In this document: positions 9,144 to 19,208 of the stretch, piece after piece | Position numbering within the stretch: position 1 is the first letter of the stretch | Layout of the letters: each line of letters begins with the position of its first letter | Source: Streptomyces pristinaespiralis | Lineage (GTDB): Bacteria; Actinomycetota; Actinomycetes; Streptomycetales; Streptomycetaceae | Assembly: GCF_001278075.1 (NCBI RefSeq) | Contig: NZ_CP011340.1 | Location: forward strand, 3,658,001-3,722,000 | DNA: 64,000 bases | Direction of reading: 5' to 3' | The notes under the pieces: generated by a model | What the model saw: the letters and a program-made list of their open reading frames with translations, nothing else | The model's database searches: none | Told to the model about the DNA's origin: nothing | Translations under genes and position numbers: made by a program

Positions 9144-10367
9144 ATGCCCGCAGATCTCGCCGTCATCGGACTCGGACACCTCGGCCTGCCGCTCGCCCAG
9201 GCCGCCGTGGCGTCAGGCATCGAAACCATCGGCTACGACCCCGACCCCCGCCAGCTCACGGAACCCGCCGCCGGAGTGACGCCCGCCGACATCCGGCGCA
9301 TGCTCTCCGGCGGCTTCCGCACCGTCACCGACGCGGCCGAACTCGGCCGCGTACGCACCGCCGTCATCTGTGCGCCCACGCCCATGGGCGCGGACGGCAC
9401 ACTGGACCTGACCCCGCTCGCCGACGCCGCCCGGGCGCTGGCGTCCCGGCTGCGGCCGCACACCACCGTCCTGCTGGAATCCGCGGTCGAGCCGGGCACC
9501 ACGGAGGGCTTCCTGCGACCGCTCCTCGAAGAGGGCTCCGGCCTGCGGGCCGGCCGGGACTTCCACCTGGCCTACTCCCCCGGCCGCACCGACCCCGGCC
9601 GCCGCACGCACGGCTACGCCAACACACCGAAGGTCATCGGCGGCCTCACCCCCGCCTGCACGGAGTCCGCGGCCGCCTTCTACGCCCGCCTGACCGACAA
9701 GGTGGTCCGTGCCCGCGGTCTGCGCGAGGCCGAGACGGTCAAGGTCCTCGAGACGAACTTCCGGCACGTCAACATCGCCCTCGTCAACGAGATGGCGGTG
9801 CTCTGCCACGACCTCGGCATCGACCTCTGGGACGTCATCCGCTGCGCGGAGACCAAGCCCTTCGGCTTCCAGGCCTTCCGCCCCGGCCCCGGCGTCGGCG
9901 GCCACGGCGTCCCCCTGGACCCCGGCCCCACCCCGTGCCGCCCGCTGCGCATGGTGGGCCTCGCGCAGGAGATCAACTCACGGATGCCGCAGTACGTGGT
10001 CCGCCGCTGCGCCACCCTCCTCAACGAACACGGCAAGTCGGCCCGCGGGGCCCGCGTCCTGCTCCTCGGCGTCACCTACAAGCCGGACCTCGCCGACCTG
10101 CAGGGATCCCCGGCCACCGAGATCGCCCGCCGGCTGACGGACCTCGGCGCGTCCGTGAGCTATCACGACCCCTACGTCCCCGACTGGCGCATGGACCAGC
10201 TCCCCGTCCCCCGCGCCGACTCCCTCTACGAGGCGGCCGCCGCGGCGGATCTGACGGTCCTGGTCCAGCACCACCGCACGTACGACCTCCAGGGCCTGGC
10301 GGTAAAGGCCCAACTCCTGCTCGACACAAGGGGGGCGACTCCGGCCGGGGCGGCACACCGCCTCTGA
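9144..10367 (+). CDS. Nucleotide-sugar dehydrogenase homologue without catalytic cysteine
   Basis: This 407-residue protein belongs to the UDP-glucose/UDP-ManNAc dehydrogenase family. It has an N-terminal NAD-binding motif (VIGLGHLGLPLA), a central helical domain (NIALVNEMAVL) and a C-terminal substrate domain (LLLGVTYKPDLADLQGSP). In active members the oxidation is carried out by a Cys in the motif GGHCxPxD; here it reads GGHGVPLD, so the Cys is Gly255. The SPE motif is SPGRTDPG, losing a glutamate, and the Asn four residues after Lys200 is Thr204. Lys200 and Asp259 are kept. The fold is intact and well coded, so the protein is probably expressed but may bind a nucleotide sugar without oxidising it. 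The start at 9144 follows GGGAAGGACGG; the frame is open from 9099. Confidence 0.85.
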   Translation: MPADLAVIGLGHLGLPLAQAAVASGIETIGYDPDPRQLTEPAAGVTPADIRRMLSGGFRTVTDAAELGRVRTAVICAPTPMGADGTLDLTPLADAARALASRLRPHTTVLLESAVEPGTTEGFLRPLLEEGSGLRAGRDFHLAYSPGRTDPGRRTHGYANTPKVIGGLTPACTESAAAFYARLTDKVVRARGLREAETVKVLETNFRHVNIALVNEMAVLCHDLGIDLWDVIRCAETKPFGFQAFRPGPGVGGHGVPLDPGPTPCRPLRMVGLAQEINSRMPQYVVRRCATLLNEHGKSARGARVLLLGVTYKPDLADLQGSPATEIARRLTDLGASVSYHDPYVPDWRMDQLPVPRADSLYEAAAAADLTVLVQHHRTYDLQGLAVKAQLLLDTRGATPAGAAHRL

Positions 10368-10501
10368 CGCCTTTTCAGGCTCCGGTACGGCCGTGCAACG
10401 GTCCCATAACCGAGTGCCGTTCCGTCGTACCGGACTGCTAGTCTCCGGGACCGCCGCTCGCACGCTCGTGCGACGCCGTTGATCCCAGGGGGAATCCCAC
10501 C

Positions 10502-11020
10502 ATGAGCCAGCCCGTCCCGCCGTCGTCCGGCAACCCGTTCGCCGGGGGCGACCAGTTCGCGCCCGCACCGCCGCCGGCCCCGGTCCGCAACAACTTCGGG
10601 CTCGGCCTCGCCGCCGGCCTGGGGGCCGCCGTCGTCGGCGCCCTCGCCTACGGCGGCGTGATGCGCGCCCTGGCGAGCGAAGACGGCAGCTACACGGAGA
10701 TCGGCTACGCGGCCCTCGCCGTCGGCGCGCTCGTCGGCTTCGCGCTCGGCAAGGTCGGCGGCCGGAACCCGATCCTTCCCTTCATCGGGGTCCCGCTGGC
10801 TCTGGTCGCCGTCTTCTTCGGCCAGCTCTTCGGCTTCGCCCTGATGATCAGCTGGTGGTCGGAGGCCGCGCCCGACCCGATGACCGTCACCGAGATCCTG
10901 ACGTCGAACCTCGGCGACCTGATCGAAGGCTGGAAGGAAGAGGCGGAGGCCATGACCTACGTCTTCCTCGGCATCTCGGGCTTCGCGGGCTACGCCGTCA
11001 CCAAGAAGGTCGCGGCCTGA
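10502..11020 (+). CDS. Small multi-pass membrane protein of unknown function
   Basis: The 172-residue protein starts at an ATG preceded by AGGGGGAATCCCACC. After a Pro-rich cytoplasmic N-terminus of about 30 residues there are four hydrophobic segments (about residues 33-52, 66-83, 90-112 and 150-168), separated by a short charged stretch with an amphipathic part (EILTSNLGDLIEGWKEE). I recognise no catalytic motif. It follows the dehydrogenase homologue by 134 bases, with a possible -10 (TAGTCT) at 10439-10444, so it is probably transcribed on its own. Confidence 0.85.
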   Translation: MSQPVPPSSGNPFAGGDQFAPAPPPAPVRNNFGLGLAAGLGAAVVGALAYGGVMRALASEDGSYTEIGYAALAVGALVGFALGKVGGRNPILPFIGVPLALVAVFFGQLFGFALMISWWSEAAPDPMTVTEILTSNLGDLIEGWKEEAEAMTYVFLGISGFAGYAVTKKVAA

Positions 11021-11037
11021 CGCCGTGAGCAGAGCAG

Positions 11038-11062
11038 GGCCCGGCATCGTCGATGCCGGGCC
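11038..11062 (+). terminator. Terminator hairpin after the membrane protein gene
   Basis: A 25-base near-perfect palindrome centred on 11050 (GGCCCGGCATCG paired with its complement) starts 17 bases after the stop at 11020 and is followed by TTCCTC. It likely ends plus-strand transcription. Confidence 0.7.
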
Positions 11063-11115
11063 TTCCTCATGCAAGCGCCCGCCCGCAGGGCGACAAGCCT
11101 CCCGGGAACGCGAAC

Positions 11116-11145
11116 GGCCCGACGCGCCTTGCGGCGCGTCGGGCC
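11116..11145 (-). terminator. Terminator hairpin after guaB3
   Basis: A 13-bp perfect stem (GGCCCGACGCGCC) with a TTGC loop lies 17 bases downstream of the guaB3 stop on the minus strand. With the hairpin at 11038 it forms the barrier between two convergent genes. Confidence 0.75.
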
Positions 11146-11162
11146 CGTCGGGCACAACAGAG

Positions 11163-12287
11163 TCAGCGTCGGTGCTGCGAGTCCGCCACCGTCACCTCGA
11201 CACGCTGGAACTCCTTGAGCTCGCTGTAGCCGGTCGTGGCCATGGCCCTGCGCAGCGCGCCGAAGAAGTTCATCGAACCGTCGGGGCTGTGCGAGGGACC
11301 GGCGAGGATCTCCTCGGTGGTGCCCACGATGCCCAGGTCCACCAGCTTGCCGCGCGGCACGTCCTCGTGGACGGCCTCCATGCCCCAGTGGCGGCCCTTG
11401 CCGGGCGCGTCGGTCGCGCGGGCCAGCGGGGAGCCGATCATCACGGCGTCGGCACCGCAGGCGATCGCCTTCGGCAGGTCGCCGGACCAGCCCACGCCAC
11501 CGTCCGCGATGACGTGCACGTACCGGCCGCCGGACTCGTCCATGTAGTCGCGACGGGCCGCGGCGACGTCCGCGACGGCGGTCGCCATCGGCACCTGGAT
11601 GCCCAGCACGTTACGTGTGGTGTGCGCGGCGCCGCCGCCGAAGCCGACGAGGACGCCCGCCGCGCCGGTACGCATGAGGTGCAGCGCGGCCGTGTACGTG
11701 GCGCAGCCGCCCACGATGACCGGCACGTCGAGTTCGTAGATGAACTGCTTGAGGTTCAGCGGCTCCGCGGCGCCGGAGACGTGCTCGGCGGAGACCGTCG
11801 TACCGCGGATGACGAAGATGTCGACGCCCGCGTCGACCACGGCCTTCGAGAACTGCGCGGTGCGCTGCGGGGAGAGCGCGGCGGCGGTCACGACGCCGGA
11901 GTCGCGCACCTCCTTGATGCGCTGGCCGATCAGCTCCTCCCTGATGGGGGCGGAGTAGATCTCCTGGAGGCGGCGCGTGGCATTGGCCTCGTCCATCTCC
12001 GCGATCTCGTCGAGCAGCGGCTGCGGGTCGTCGTAGCGGGTCCACAGGCCCTCGAGGTTCAGGACGCCCAGGCCGCCCATCTCGCCGATGCGGATGGCGG
12101 TCTGCGGGGAGACCACGGAGTCCATCGGAGCGGCCAGGAAGGGCAGCTCGAAGCGGTAGGCGTCGATCTGCCAGGCGATCGAGACCTCCTTCGGGTCCCG
12201 CGTGCGCCGGCTCGGTACGACGGCGATGTCATCGAACGCGTACGCCCGGCGGCCGCGCTTGCCGCGCCCGATCTCGATCTCAGTCAC
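11163..12287 (-). CDS. guaB3: GuaB3-family IMP dehydrogenase-related protein
   Basis: This 374-residue TIM-barrel protein is related to IMP dehydrogenase but lacks the two CBS domains that interrupt GuaB. The barrel motifs are present (DDIAVVP, LAAPMDSVVS, VIADGGVGWSGD, GADAVMIGSPLA). The loop that carries the catalytic cysteine in IMPDH (GPGSICTTR) reads GGGAAHTTR at about 217-225, so the Cys position is His222. It therefore may not form the usual thioimidate intermediate. The gene sits just downstream of guaB on the same strand, separated by a terminator, an arrangement I recall as common in actinobacteria. A role in purine nucleotide interconversion is inferred from the family and position. 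Confidence 0.9.
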   Translation of the reverse strand: MTEIEIGRGKRGRRAYAFDDIAVVPSRRTRDPKEVSIAWQIDAYRFELPFLAAPMDSVVSPQTAIRIGEMGGLGVLNLEGLWTRYDDPQPLLDEIAEMDEANATRRLQEIYSAPIREELIGQRIKEVRDSGVVTAAALSPQRTAQFSKAVVDAGVDIFVIRGTTVSAEHVSGAAEPLNLKQFIYELDVPVIVGGCATYTAALHLMRTGAAGVLVGFGGGAAHTTRNVLGIQVPMATAVADVAAARRDYMDESGGRYVHVIADGGVGWSGDLPKAIACGADAVMIGSPLARATDAPGKGRHWGMEAVHEDVPRGKLVDLGIVGTTEEILAGPSHSPDGSMNFFGALRRAMATTGYSELKEFQRVEVTVADSQHRR

Positions 12288-12344
12288 GATGTGTGGCCTT
12301 TCCCTCTACGTCTGCGCCTACCAGTATCCCCGACACACACGTAA

Positions 12345-12375
12345 GGGGCGGTCCCGGCAACCCCGGGACCGCCCC
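12345..12375 (-). terminator. Terminator hairpin between guaB and guaB3
   Basis: A 13-bp stem (GGGGCGGTCCCGG with CCGGGACCGCCCC) and 5-base loop lie 17 bases after the guaB stop. It should separate the two genes into different transcripts. Confidence 0.75.
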
Positions 12376-12392
12376 TCCACGACGTGTGGCTG

Positions 12393-13934
<1,542 letters not shown>

Positions 13935-13937
13935 CTA

Positions 13938-13954
13938 ACGGCCCGGGGGGCCGT
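13938..13954 (-). terminator. Possible shbA terminator hairpin
   Basis: A 7-bp perfect stem (ACGGCCC with GGGCCGT) and 3-base loop lie between the shbA stop and the guaB start. It is short, so it is only a candidate. Confidence 0.3.
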
Positions 13955-14062
13955 CTCATTCCACGATCAAGATCGATGTACAGCTTTGTGTGTTCACACG
14001 ACAGTCATGCGCAGACGTCACGGCAGCCATACGCAGACATACGGAGCCGGCGGTGACCGGTC

Positions 14063-14740
14063 TCACTGCTCGGCGAGTGCGCGCAGTCTGCTGAGCGCGC
14101 GGTGCTGCGCGACCCGGACGGCTCCGGGGGACATCCCGAGCATCTGACCGGTCTCCTCCGCGGTCAGACCCACGGCGACCCTGAGCACCAGCAGCTCGCG
14201 CTGGTTCTCCGGAAGATTGGCGAGCAGTCTCTTGGCCCACTCCGCGTCGTCGCTGAGCAGCGCCCGCTCCTCGGGGCCGAGCGAATCGTCCGGCCGCTCG
14301 GGCATCTCGTCGGACGGCACGGCCGTCGAGCCCGGGTGGCGCATGGCCGCCCGCTGGAGATCGGCGACCTTGTGGGAGGCGATGGCGAAGACGAACGCCT
14401 CGAAGGGCCGCCCGGTGTCCTTGTAGCGCGGCAGCGCCATCAGCACCGCGACGCACACTTCCTGCGCCAGGTCCTCGACGAAGTGGCGGGCGTCCCCCGG
14501 CAGCCGGCTGAGACGCGAGCGGCAGAAACGCAGCGCGAGCGGGTGGACGTGCGCCAGCAGGTCGTGCGTCGCCTGCTCGTCGCCGTCGACGGCACGGTGA
14601 ACGAGCGCACCGATGGCTCCCTGGCCGTTCGCCGCCTCGTCGTCACGCATCGGTCCATGGTGCCCTGGCCCGCGGCCGTCCGTGGCACTGCGTCCTGTGT
14701 TGTGCACCGAAGCGTTATGAGCAGGTGCGCCGGAACTCAT
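14063..14740 (-). CDS. shbA: RNA polymerase sigma factor ShbA
   Basis: This is an ECF-type sigma factor. ShbA is known in Streptomyces griseus as the sigma factor that directs most transcription of hrdB, the principal sigma gene, so it controls overall growth. Here the protein has region 2 ([16 protein letters not shown], then [21 protein letters not shown] and the -10 binding helix [19 protein letters not shown]) and region 4 with a helix-turn-helix ([29 protein letters not shown]). I chose the ATG at 14740 because GGAGGGCGCAGGGG precedes it; starts at 14791 (GTG) and 14650 (ATG, 195 residues) are possible. The assignment rests on the sequence type plus the neighbours guaB and bldM. Confidence 0.85.
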   Translation of the reverse strand: MSSGAPAHNASVHNTGRSATDGRGPGHHGPMRDDEAANGQGAIGALVHRAVDGDEQATHDLLAHVHPLALRFCRSRLSRLPGDARHFVEDLAQEVCVAVLMALPRYKDTGRPFEAFVFAIASHKVADLQRAAMRHPGSTAVPSDEMPERPDDSLGPEERALLSDDAEWAKRLLANLPENQRELLVLRVAVGLTAEETGQMLGMSPGAVRVAQHRALSRLRALAEQ

Positions 14741-14871
14741 CCCCTGCGCCCTCCCCTCCCGCTCGACCGACTCGTCCCCGAGGAACTCCACACCTCAAGG
14801 ATGCGGCATCGCGCGGGAAACGGATGCCCTCGGGCATCCGTAACCCCCGCGCCGTCCTGTTCGCACGGTCC

Positions 14872-15483
14872 TCAGCGGACCAGACCCCAGCGGAATCCGA
14901 GGGCCACCGCATGCGCCCGGTCGGAGGCGCCGAGCTTCTTGAACAGCCGCCTGGCGTGCGTCTTCACCGTGTCCTCCGAGAGGAAGAGCTCACGCCCGAT
15001 CTCCGCGTTGGACCGGCCGTGGCTCATTCCTTCGAGCACCTGGATCTCACGCGCCGTGAGCGTGGGGGCGGCCCCCATCTCGGCCGAACGGAGCCGGCGC
15101 GGGGCGAGCCGCCACGTGGGGTCGGCGAGCGCCTGGGTGACGGTCGCGCGCAGTTCGGCACGCGAGGCGTCCTTGTGGAGATAGCCGCGGGCGCCGGCGG
15201 CGACCGCGAGGGCGACGCCGTCGAGGTCCTCGGCCACGGTCAGCATGATGATCCGGGCGCCGGGGTCCGCGGAGAGCAGCCGGCGCACGGTCTCCACACC
15301 ACCCAGACCGGGCATGCGTACGTCCATCAGAATCAGGTCCGAACGATCGGCACCCCAGCGGCGGAGGACTTCCTCGCCGTTGGCCGCGGTCGTCACGCGC
15401 TCGACGCCGGGCACGGTCGCGACCGCGCGGCGGAGCGCCTCTCGGGCAAGCGGGGAGTCGTCGCAGACGAGGACGGATGTCAT
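14872..15483 (-). CDS. bldM: BldM, orphan response regulator for aerial development
   Basis: The 203-residue protein has a receiver domain (about 1-120) and a LuxR/FixJ-type helix-turn-helix (about 140-200, with LTAREIQVLEGMSHGRSNAEI and DTVKTHARRLFKKL). The receiver keeps Asp8, Asp9, Asp54 and Lys104. In Streptomyces, BldM activates genes for aerial hyphae as a homodimer and later genes as a heterodimer with WhiI, and it is reported to act without phosphorylation. No histidine kinase gene lies beside it. A promoter matching the sigma-BldN consensus lies about 125 bases upstream, in line with its known control. It is divergent from whiD and upstream of shbA on the same strand. Confidence 0.93.
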   Translation of the reverse strand: MTSVLVCDDSPLAREALRRAVATVPGVERVTTAANGEEVLRRWGADRSDLILMDVRMPGLGGVETVRRLLSADPGARIIMLTVAEDLDGVALAVAAGARGYLHKDASRAELRATVTQALADPTWRLAPRRLRSAEMGAAPTLTAREIQVLEGMSHGRSNAEIGRELFLSEDTVKTHARRLFKKLGASDRAHAVALGFRWGLVR

Positions 15484-15997
15484 GGCCGCCCTCCGCAGCT
15501 GATGCGCGTCACCTTGAGCCTCCAGGCTGGATACGTTTCTTCACCTGTGCGGTTGAACGCTCTCGGACATGTGCCCGACAGCTTGTTCTTTCAACCGCCT
15601 CCGCCCTCTCAACGACGGTCACTCGAAAGAGTTACGGGTCGCACGCCGCACTTCGGCACGCTCCGTGAGCAGGCCCCTCGGCATGCGTGAGCACCGGTTC
15701 TGCGGGCGACGGCGGGACCGGCGGTGCGGCACGGGGCAACACGGAGGTTTCACGGATCTCGGGCGGAGCACTCGTCCTCCTCGGATGGGACCCCTGCCCC
15801 ATTCAGCGGCTTTTCTTCCCTTTTTCCGGTGTCTATGGCTAGATTCGCAATGAGTCATATTTACATCTACTTACACAGCAGATGTACGGTCGTTGGCACG
15901 GTGCTGGTGCCGGATCCGGCGCACGTCCGGTCGGCGTCCCGCCCGTTTCCGACCTGGTCCTGTATCCACCCAGCACGGTTTCAAGGGGACATGCGCC
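15484..15997. other. Divergent bldM-whiD regulatory region
   Basis: About 514 bases without a convincing gene separate bldM and whiD. They hold the sigma-BldN-type promoter for bldM at 15609-15636. A clearly AT-richer stretch at about 15815-15880 probably carries a whiD promoter. I could not assign a specific sigma consensus to the whiD side. Confidence 0.6.
15609..15636 (-). promoter_or_regulatory. Sigma-BldN-type promoter of bldM
   Basis: Read on the minus strand, CGTAAC at 15636-15631 and CGTTGA at 15614-15609 are separated by 16 bases. This matches the published -35 and -10 consensus of the developmental sigma factor BldN. Transcription would start near 15602, leaving a leader of about 120 bases before the bldM ATG. 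Confidence 0.8.
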
Positions 15998-16321
15998 ATG
16001 GCAGATTTCTCTCGCCTTCCCGGACCCAACGCCGATCTGTGGGACTGGCAGCTCCTCGCGGCATGCCGTGGGGTCGACAGCTCGCTCTTCTTCCATCCGG
16101 AAGGTGAGCGCGGCGCGGCGCGAAGCGCGCGCGAGAACTCCGCGAAGGAGGTCTGCATGCGGTGCCCCGTACGCGCCGAGTGCGCGGCGCACGCACTGGC
16201 CGTGCGCGAGCCCTACGGCGTCTGGGGCGGGCTGACCGAGGACGAGCGCGAGGAGCTCATGGGACGAGCACGCCACCGGCTGATCCCCGCCACGAGCGCG
16301 GGCGGTGCGGTACGCGGCTGA
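15998..16321 (+). CDS. whiD: WhiD, WhiB-like iron-sulfur sporulation regulator
   Basis: The 107-residue protein is a Wbl family member. It has four conserved cysteines (Cys23, Cys53, Cys56 and Cys62, as C...CxxCxxxxxC) that hold an oxygen- and nitric-oxide-sensitive 4Fe-4S cluster. The GVWGG turn lies at 74-78, with a basic C-terminal tail (RARHRL). WhiD is required for late sporulation in Streptomyces, and Wbl proteins are known to bind region 4 of the principal sigma factor. The ATG at 15998 is preceded by AAGGGG; the frame is open further upstream without a better site. It faces away from bldM across a 514-base regulatory region. Confidence 0.92.
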   Translation: MADFSRLPGPNADLWDWQLLAACRGVDSSLFFHPEGERGAARSARENSAKEVCMRCPVRAECAAHALAVREPYGVWGGLTEDEREELMGRARHRLIPATSAGGAVRG

Positions 16322-16537
16322 CGAGCGCGCCGCACGCACGAACCGAAGAAACGTTCCTGCACTTCACCCGCCCCCGTATCGGCAGGCCTGCCCCGTGCGC
16401 AGGCAGTTGCTCCGGCGTCCCGGCCCCCGGCCCTCCCGGCAGGGAGCCGACGCGCGCCGCGGAGGATGCGCACCTCGGCAATCCCGAGTACCGCAAACAC
16501 CGCGTCCGCCACGGACGGCGCGCCCGCAGCGGACGCG

Positions 16538-17434
16538 TCAGCGGGAGGCAGCGAGGGTGAGCTGCGACAACGTCGCCGAGACGGCCGGGACATGGGCCAG
16601 GTCGGGCAGCGTCAAAGCGACGATCTCGCGGTGGACGGACGGCTCGACGGTCACCAGACGCGCCCCCTTGGGCCGTACCGACTCCAGCGCCAGCTCGGGC
16701 AGGACGGCCACCCCGAGCCCCGCGCCCACCAGCCCGATCACCGCCGGGTAGTCGTCCGTGGCGAAGTCGATGCGCGGGGTGAAGCCCGCGCTCTCGCAGA
16801 CCTCCACCAGCTGTCGCCGGCAACGCGGGCAGCCGGCGATCCACGACTCCTCCGCGAGGTCGCCGATGGCCACCTTGTCCGCTTCCGCGAGGCGGTGGCC
16901 CTCGGGCACCAGCCCCACGAGCCGGTCGACGAGCAGCGGCCGTACGACGAGGTCGTCCCACTCCGACTCGGCCCCCGCCGTGTCGTAGCGGAAGGCGAGC
17001 GCCACGTCGCAGTCGCCGTCGCGGAGCATCTCCACCGAACGCGGCGGCTCGGCGTCGACGAGCGAGACACGGGTGCCGGGGTGGGCCGCGCGCAGGGCGG
17101 CGAGGGCCGTGGGCACGAGCGTGGAGGAGCCGCTGGGGAACGACACGAGACGGACCCGGCCGGCCCGGAGCCCGGCGATGGCCGCCACCTCCTCCTCCGC
17201 GGCGGTGAGCCCCGCGAGGATGCCGGACGCGTGGCGCACGAGCGCCTCTCCGGCCTGGGTCAGGCGCATCTCGCGGCCGGTGCGGATCAGCAGCGGGGTC
17301 CCGACGGAGGTTTCGAGCGCCTTCATCTGCTGACTGACCGCGGGCTGCGTGCAGCCGAGTTCACGGGCGGCCGCGGAGAACGAGCCGGTGGTGGCGACGG
17401 CACGCAGGACGCGGAGGTGGCGGGCTTCGATCAC
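16538..17434 (-). CDS. LysR-family transcriptional regulator
   Basis: The 298-residue protein has the LysR layout: an N-terminal winged helix-turn-helix (residues 1-60, with GSFSAAARELGCTQPAVSQQ) and a C-terminal effector-binding domain of two alpha/beta lobes. The effector is not predictable from the sequence; CPRCRRQL in the second lobe contains a CxxC pair that could be redox- or metal-responsive, though this is speculation. It is divergent from the MOSC protein gene with 81 bases between the starts. LysR regulators often control the gene on the other side, so the MOSC gene is the most likely target. Confidence 0.9.
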   Translation of the reverse strand: MIEARHLRVLRAVATTGSFSAAARELGCTQPAVSQQMKALETSVGTPLLIRTGREMRLTQAGEALVRHASGILAGLTAAEEEVAAIAGLRAGRVRLVSFPSGSSTLVPTALAALRAAHPGTRVSLVDAEPPRSVEMLRDGDCDVALAFRYDTAGAESEWDDLVVRPLLVDRLVGLVPEGHRLAEADKVAIGDLAEESWIAGCPRCRRQLVEVCESAGFTPRIDFATDDYPAVIGLVGAGLGVAVLPELALESVRPKGARLVTVEPSVHREIVALTLPDLAHVPAVSATLSQLTLAASR

Positions 17435-17515
17435 CCTCCGAGCATAAGGGATGCTTGGGGGAACGGGAGATTAACTCCCGGCTCCTTTGAGGGCTCGTCC
17501 GTTAGCGTGCGGGAC

Positions 17516-18223
17516 ATGAAGCTTCTGACCGTGAACGTGGGCCGTCCCAAGGCGGCCGATTACACCGATTCGCCGAGCGGCACGACCGGAATCGACAAGC
17601 GCCCGGCGGAGGGGCCCGTCCGGGTGACGGACCCGGGCCCCAAGGGCCGGGGCGGCAGCGGACTGTCGGGGGACGCGGTCTGCGACCTGCGCCATCACGG
17701 CGGGAGCGACCAGGCCGTGTACGCCTTCGCCCGCGAGGATCTCGACGCCTGGGAGCGCGAGTTGGGGCGGTCGCTCCCCAACGGCACGTTCGGCGAGAAC
17801 CTCACCACCAGCGGCGTCGACGTCACCGGAGCCAGGATCGGCGAGCGGTGGCGCATCGGCGACTCGGTCGTGCTCGAGGTCACCTCCGGCCGCGTCCCGT
17901 GCCGTACGTTCGCGGGCAGGCTCGACGAGAAGGGCTGGGTCAGGCGTTTCACGCGAAGCGGCGTCTCCGGCGCGTATCTGCGGGTCATCGAGCCGGGCGA
18001 GATCCGCGCCGGCGACCCGGTGGAGGTGGTGCACCGGCCGGAGCACGAGGTCACCGTGGCGATGGCGTTCCGTGCGGAGACGACCGAGCGCCACCTGCTG
18101 CCACTGGTGCTCGAGGCGGGTGACGCTCTGCACGGCGAGCTCCTGACGAGCGCCCGCGCGTACGTCGCGAAGTACGGCGCGACGGTCGGTCCAGGCGTCG
18201 CCTCCGACTCCGGCGTGGCATAG
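17516..18223 (+). CDS. MOSC domain-containing protein
   Basis: The 235-residue protein resembles the YiiM group of MOSC proteins. The core is present: HHGGSDQAVYAF, an NGTFGENLT segment, and the conserved cysteine in VPCRTF that binds the molybdenum cofactor sulfur in the superfamily. YiiM-type proteins reduce N-hydroxylated compounds using a molybdenum cofactor. The start at 17516 fits the LysR divergent layout; the frame is open from 16466 but the upstream part overlaps the LysR gene and has no family match. Regulation by the divergent LysR protein is inferred. Confidence 0.9.
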   Translation: MKLLTVNVGRPKAADYTDSPSGTTGIDKRPAEGPVRVTDPGPKGRGGSGLSGDAVCDLRHHGGSDQAVYAFAREDLDAWERELGRSLPNGTFGENLTTSGVDVTGARIGERWRIGDSVVLEVTSGRVPCRTFAGRLDEKGWVRRFTRSGVSGAYLRVIEPGEIRAGDPVEVVHRPEHEVTVAMAFRAETTERHLLPLVLEAGDALHGELLTSARAYVAKYGATVGPGVASDSGVA

Positions 18224-18356
18224 GCGAGGCCTGGCGGGCGGGCGCCGGGAAGAGGAACCGGCCCGGGACCTCGGGGCAGTTCGCGGCCACGGGACGGAGG
18301 GTGGACGGGGCAGGCGGCGGCGCCGGGCGATGACGCGGGGCGTTAACGTGCCGCAT

Positions 18357-19130
18357 ATGACGACTGCACTGATCACGGGAGCGACAGCGGGCATCGGCGC
18401 CGCATTCGCGCGGCGGCTCGCGGCCGATGGCCACAACCTGGTGCTCGTGGCCCGGGACACCGAGCGGCTGCAGGAACAGGCCACCGAACTGCACGACCGG
18501 CACGGCATCGAGGCCGAGGTGCTGACCGCCGACCTGTCGCGGGAAGCCGGGATCGGTGCGGTCGAGGAGCGTCTGGCGGACCGCAGGCACCCCGTCGACC
18601 TGCTGGTCAACAACGCGGGCTTCGGCAACAAGGGCCGGTTCCTCGAAGTCTCGATGGCCGACGAGCTGACGATGCTGAAGGTGCACTGCGAGGCGGTGCT
18701 GCGGCTCACCGCGGCCGCAACGGGACCGATGAAGGAGCGCGGCCGGGGCGGCGTGGTGAACGTGGCGTCGGTCGCCGCGTTCGTCCCCCGTGGCACGTAC
18801 GGCGCGTCCAAGGCGTGGGTCGTCCAGTTCACGCAGGGCGCCGCCCGGGATCTCGCGGGATCGGGGGTGCGGCTGATGGCGCTGTGCCCCGGATTCGTAC
18901 GCACCGAGTTCCACCAGCGGGCCGGTATGGGTACGGACAACATTCCCGGCTGGATGTGGCTGGACGCCGACAAGCTGGTGGCGTCGGCGCTCTCCGACCT
19001 GGCCAAGGGAAAGTCCCTCTCCATCCCCGATCCCCGCTACAAGGCGCTGATGGGCGTGGTGAAGCTGACGCCGCGCGGGCTGCTGGGCGGGCTCACGTCC
19101 AGGACGGGCCGGAAGTACGGCCCCCAGTAG
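18357..19130 (+). CDS. Short-chain dehydrogenase/reductase
   Basis: The 257-residue SDR has the cofactor motif TGATAGIG near its N-terminus, the NNAG motif (LLVNNAGFGN), and the catalytic Ser-Tyr-Lys set (VASVAAF, then YGASK). An Arg in LVARD after the second strand suggests preference for NADP(H). The substrate is not predictable. I start it at the ATG at 18357, which places the nucleotide motif six residues in, as usual for the family. The gene stands 78 bases before the SnoaL-like gene on the same strand. Confidence 0.9.
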   Translation: MTTALITGATAGIGAAFARRLAADGHNLVLVARDTERLQEQATELHDRHGIEAEVLTADLSREAGIGAVEERLADRRHPVDLLVNNAGFGNKGRFLEVSMADELTMLKVHCEAVLRLTAAATGPMKERGRGGVVNVASVAAFVPRGTYGASKAWVVQFTQGAARDLAGSGVRLMALCPGFVRTEFHQRAGMGTDNIPGWMWLDADKLVASALSDLAKGKSLSIPDPRYKALMGVVKLTPRGLLGGLTSRTGRKYGPQ

Positions 19131-19208
19131 CCACATACCGCACAGTATGTGATCTGCGTCACTAAAATGGAATATCCCATCGGGGGCCGCGACGGCTCGG
19201 GAGACGCC

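Noticed and set aside
16322..16537. Possible small gene after whiD
   Set aside because: The short open frames in this gap have no ribosome site and no recognisable protein features.
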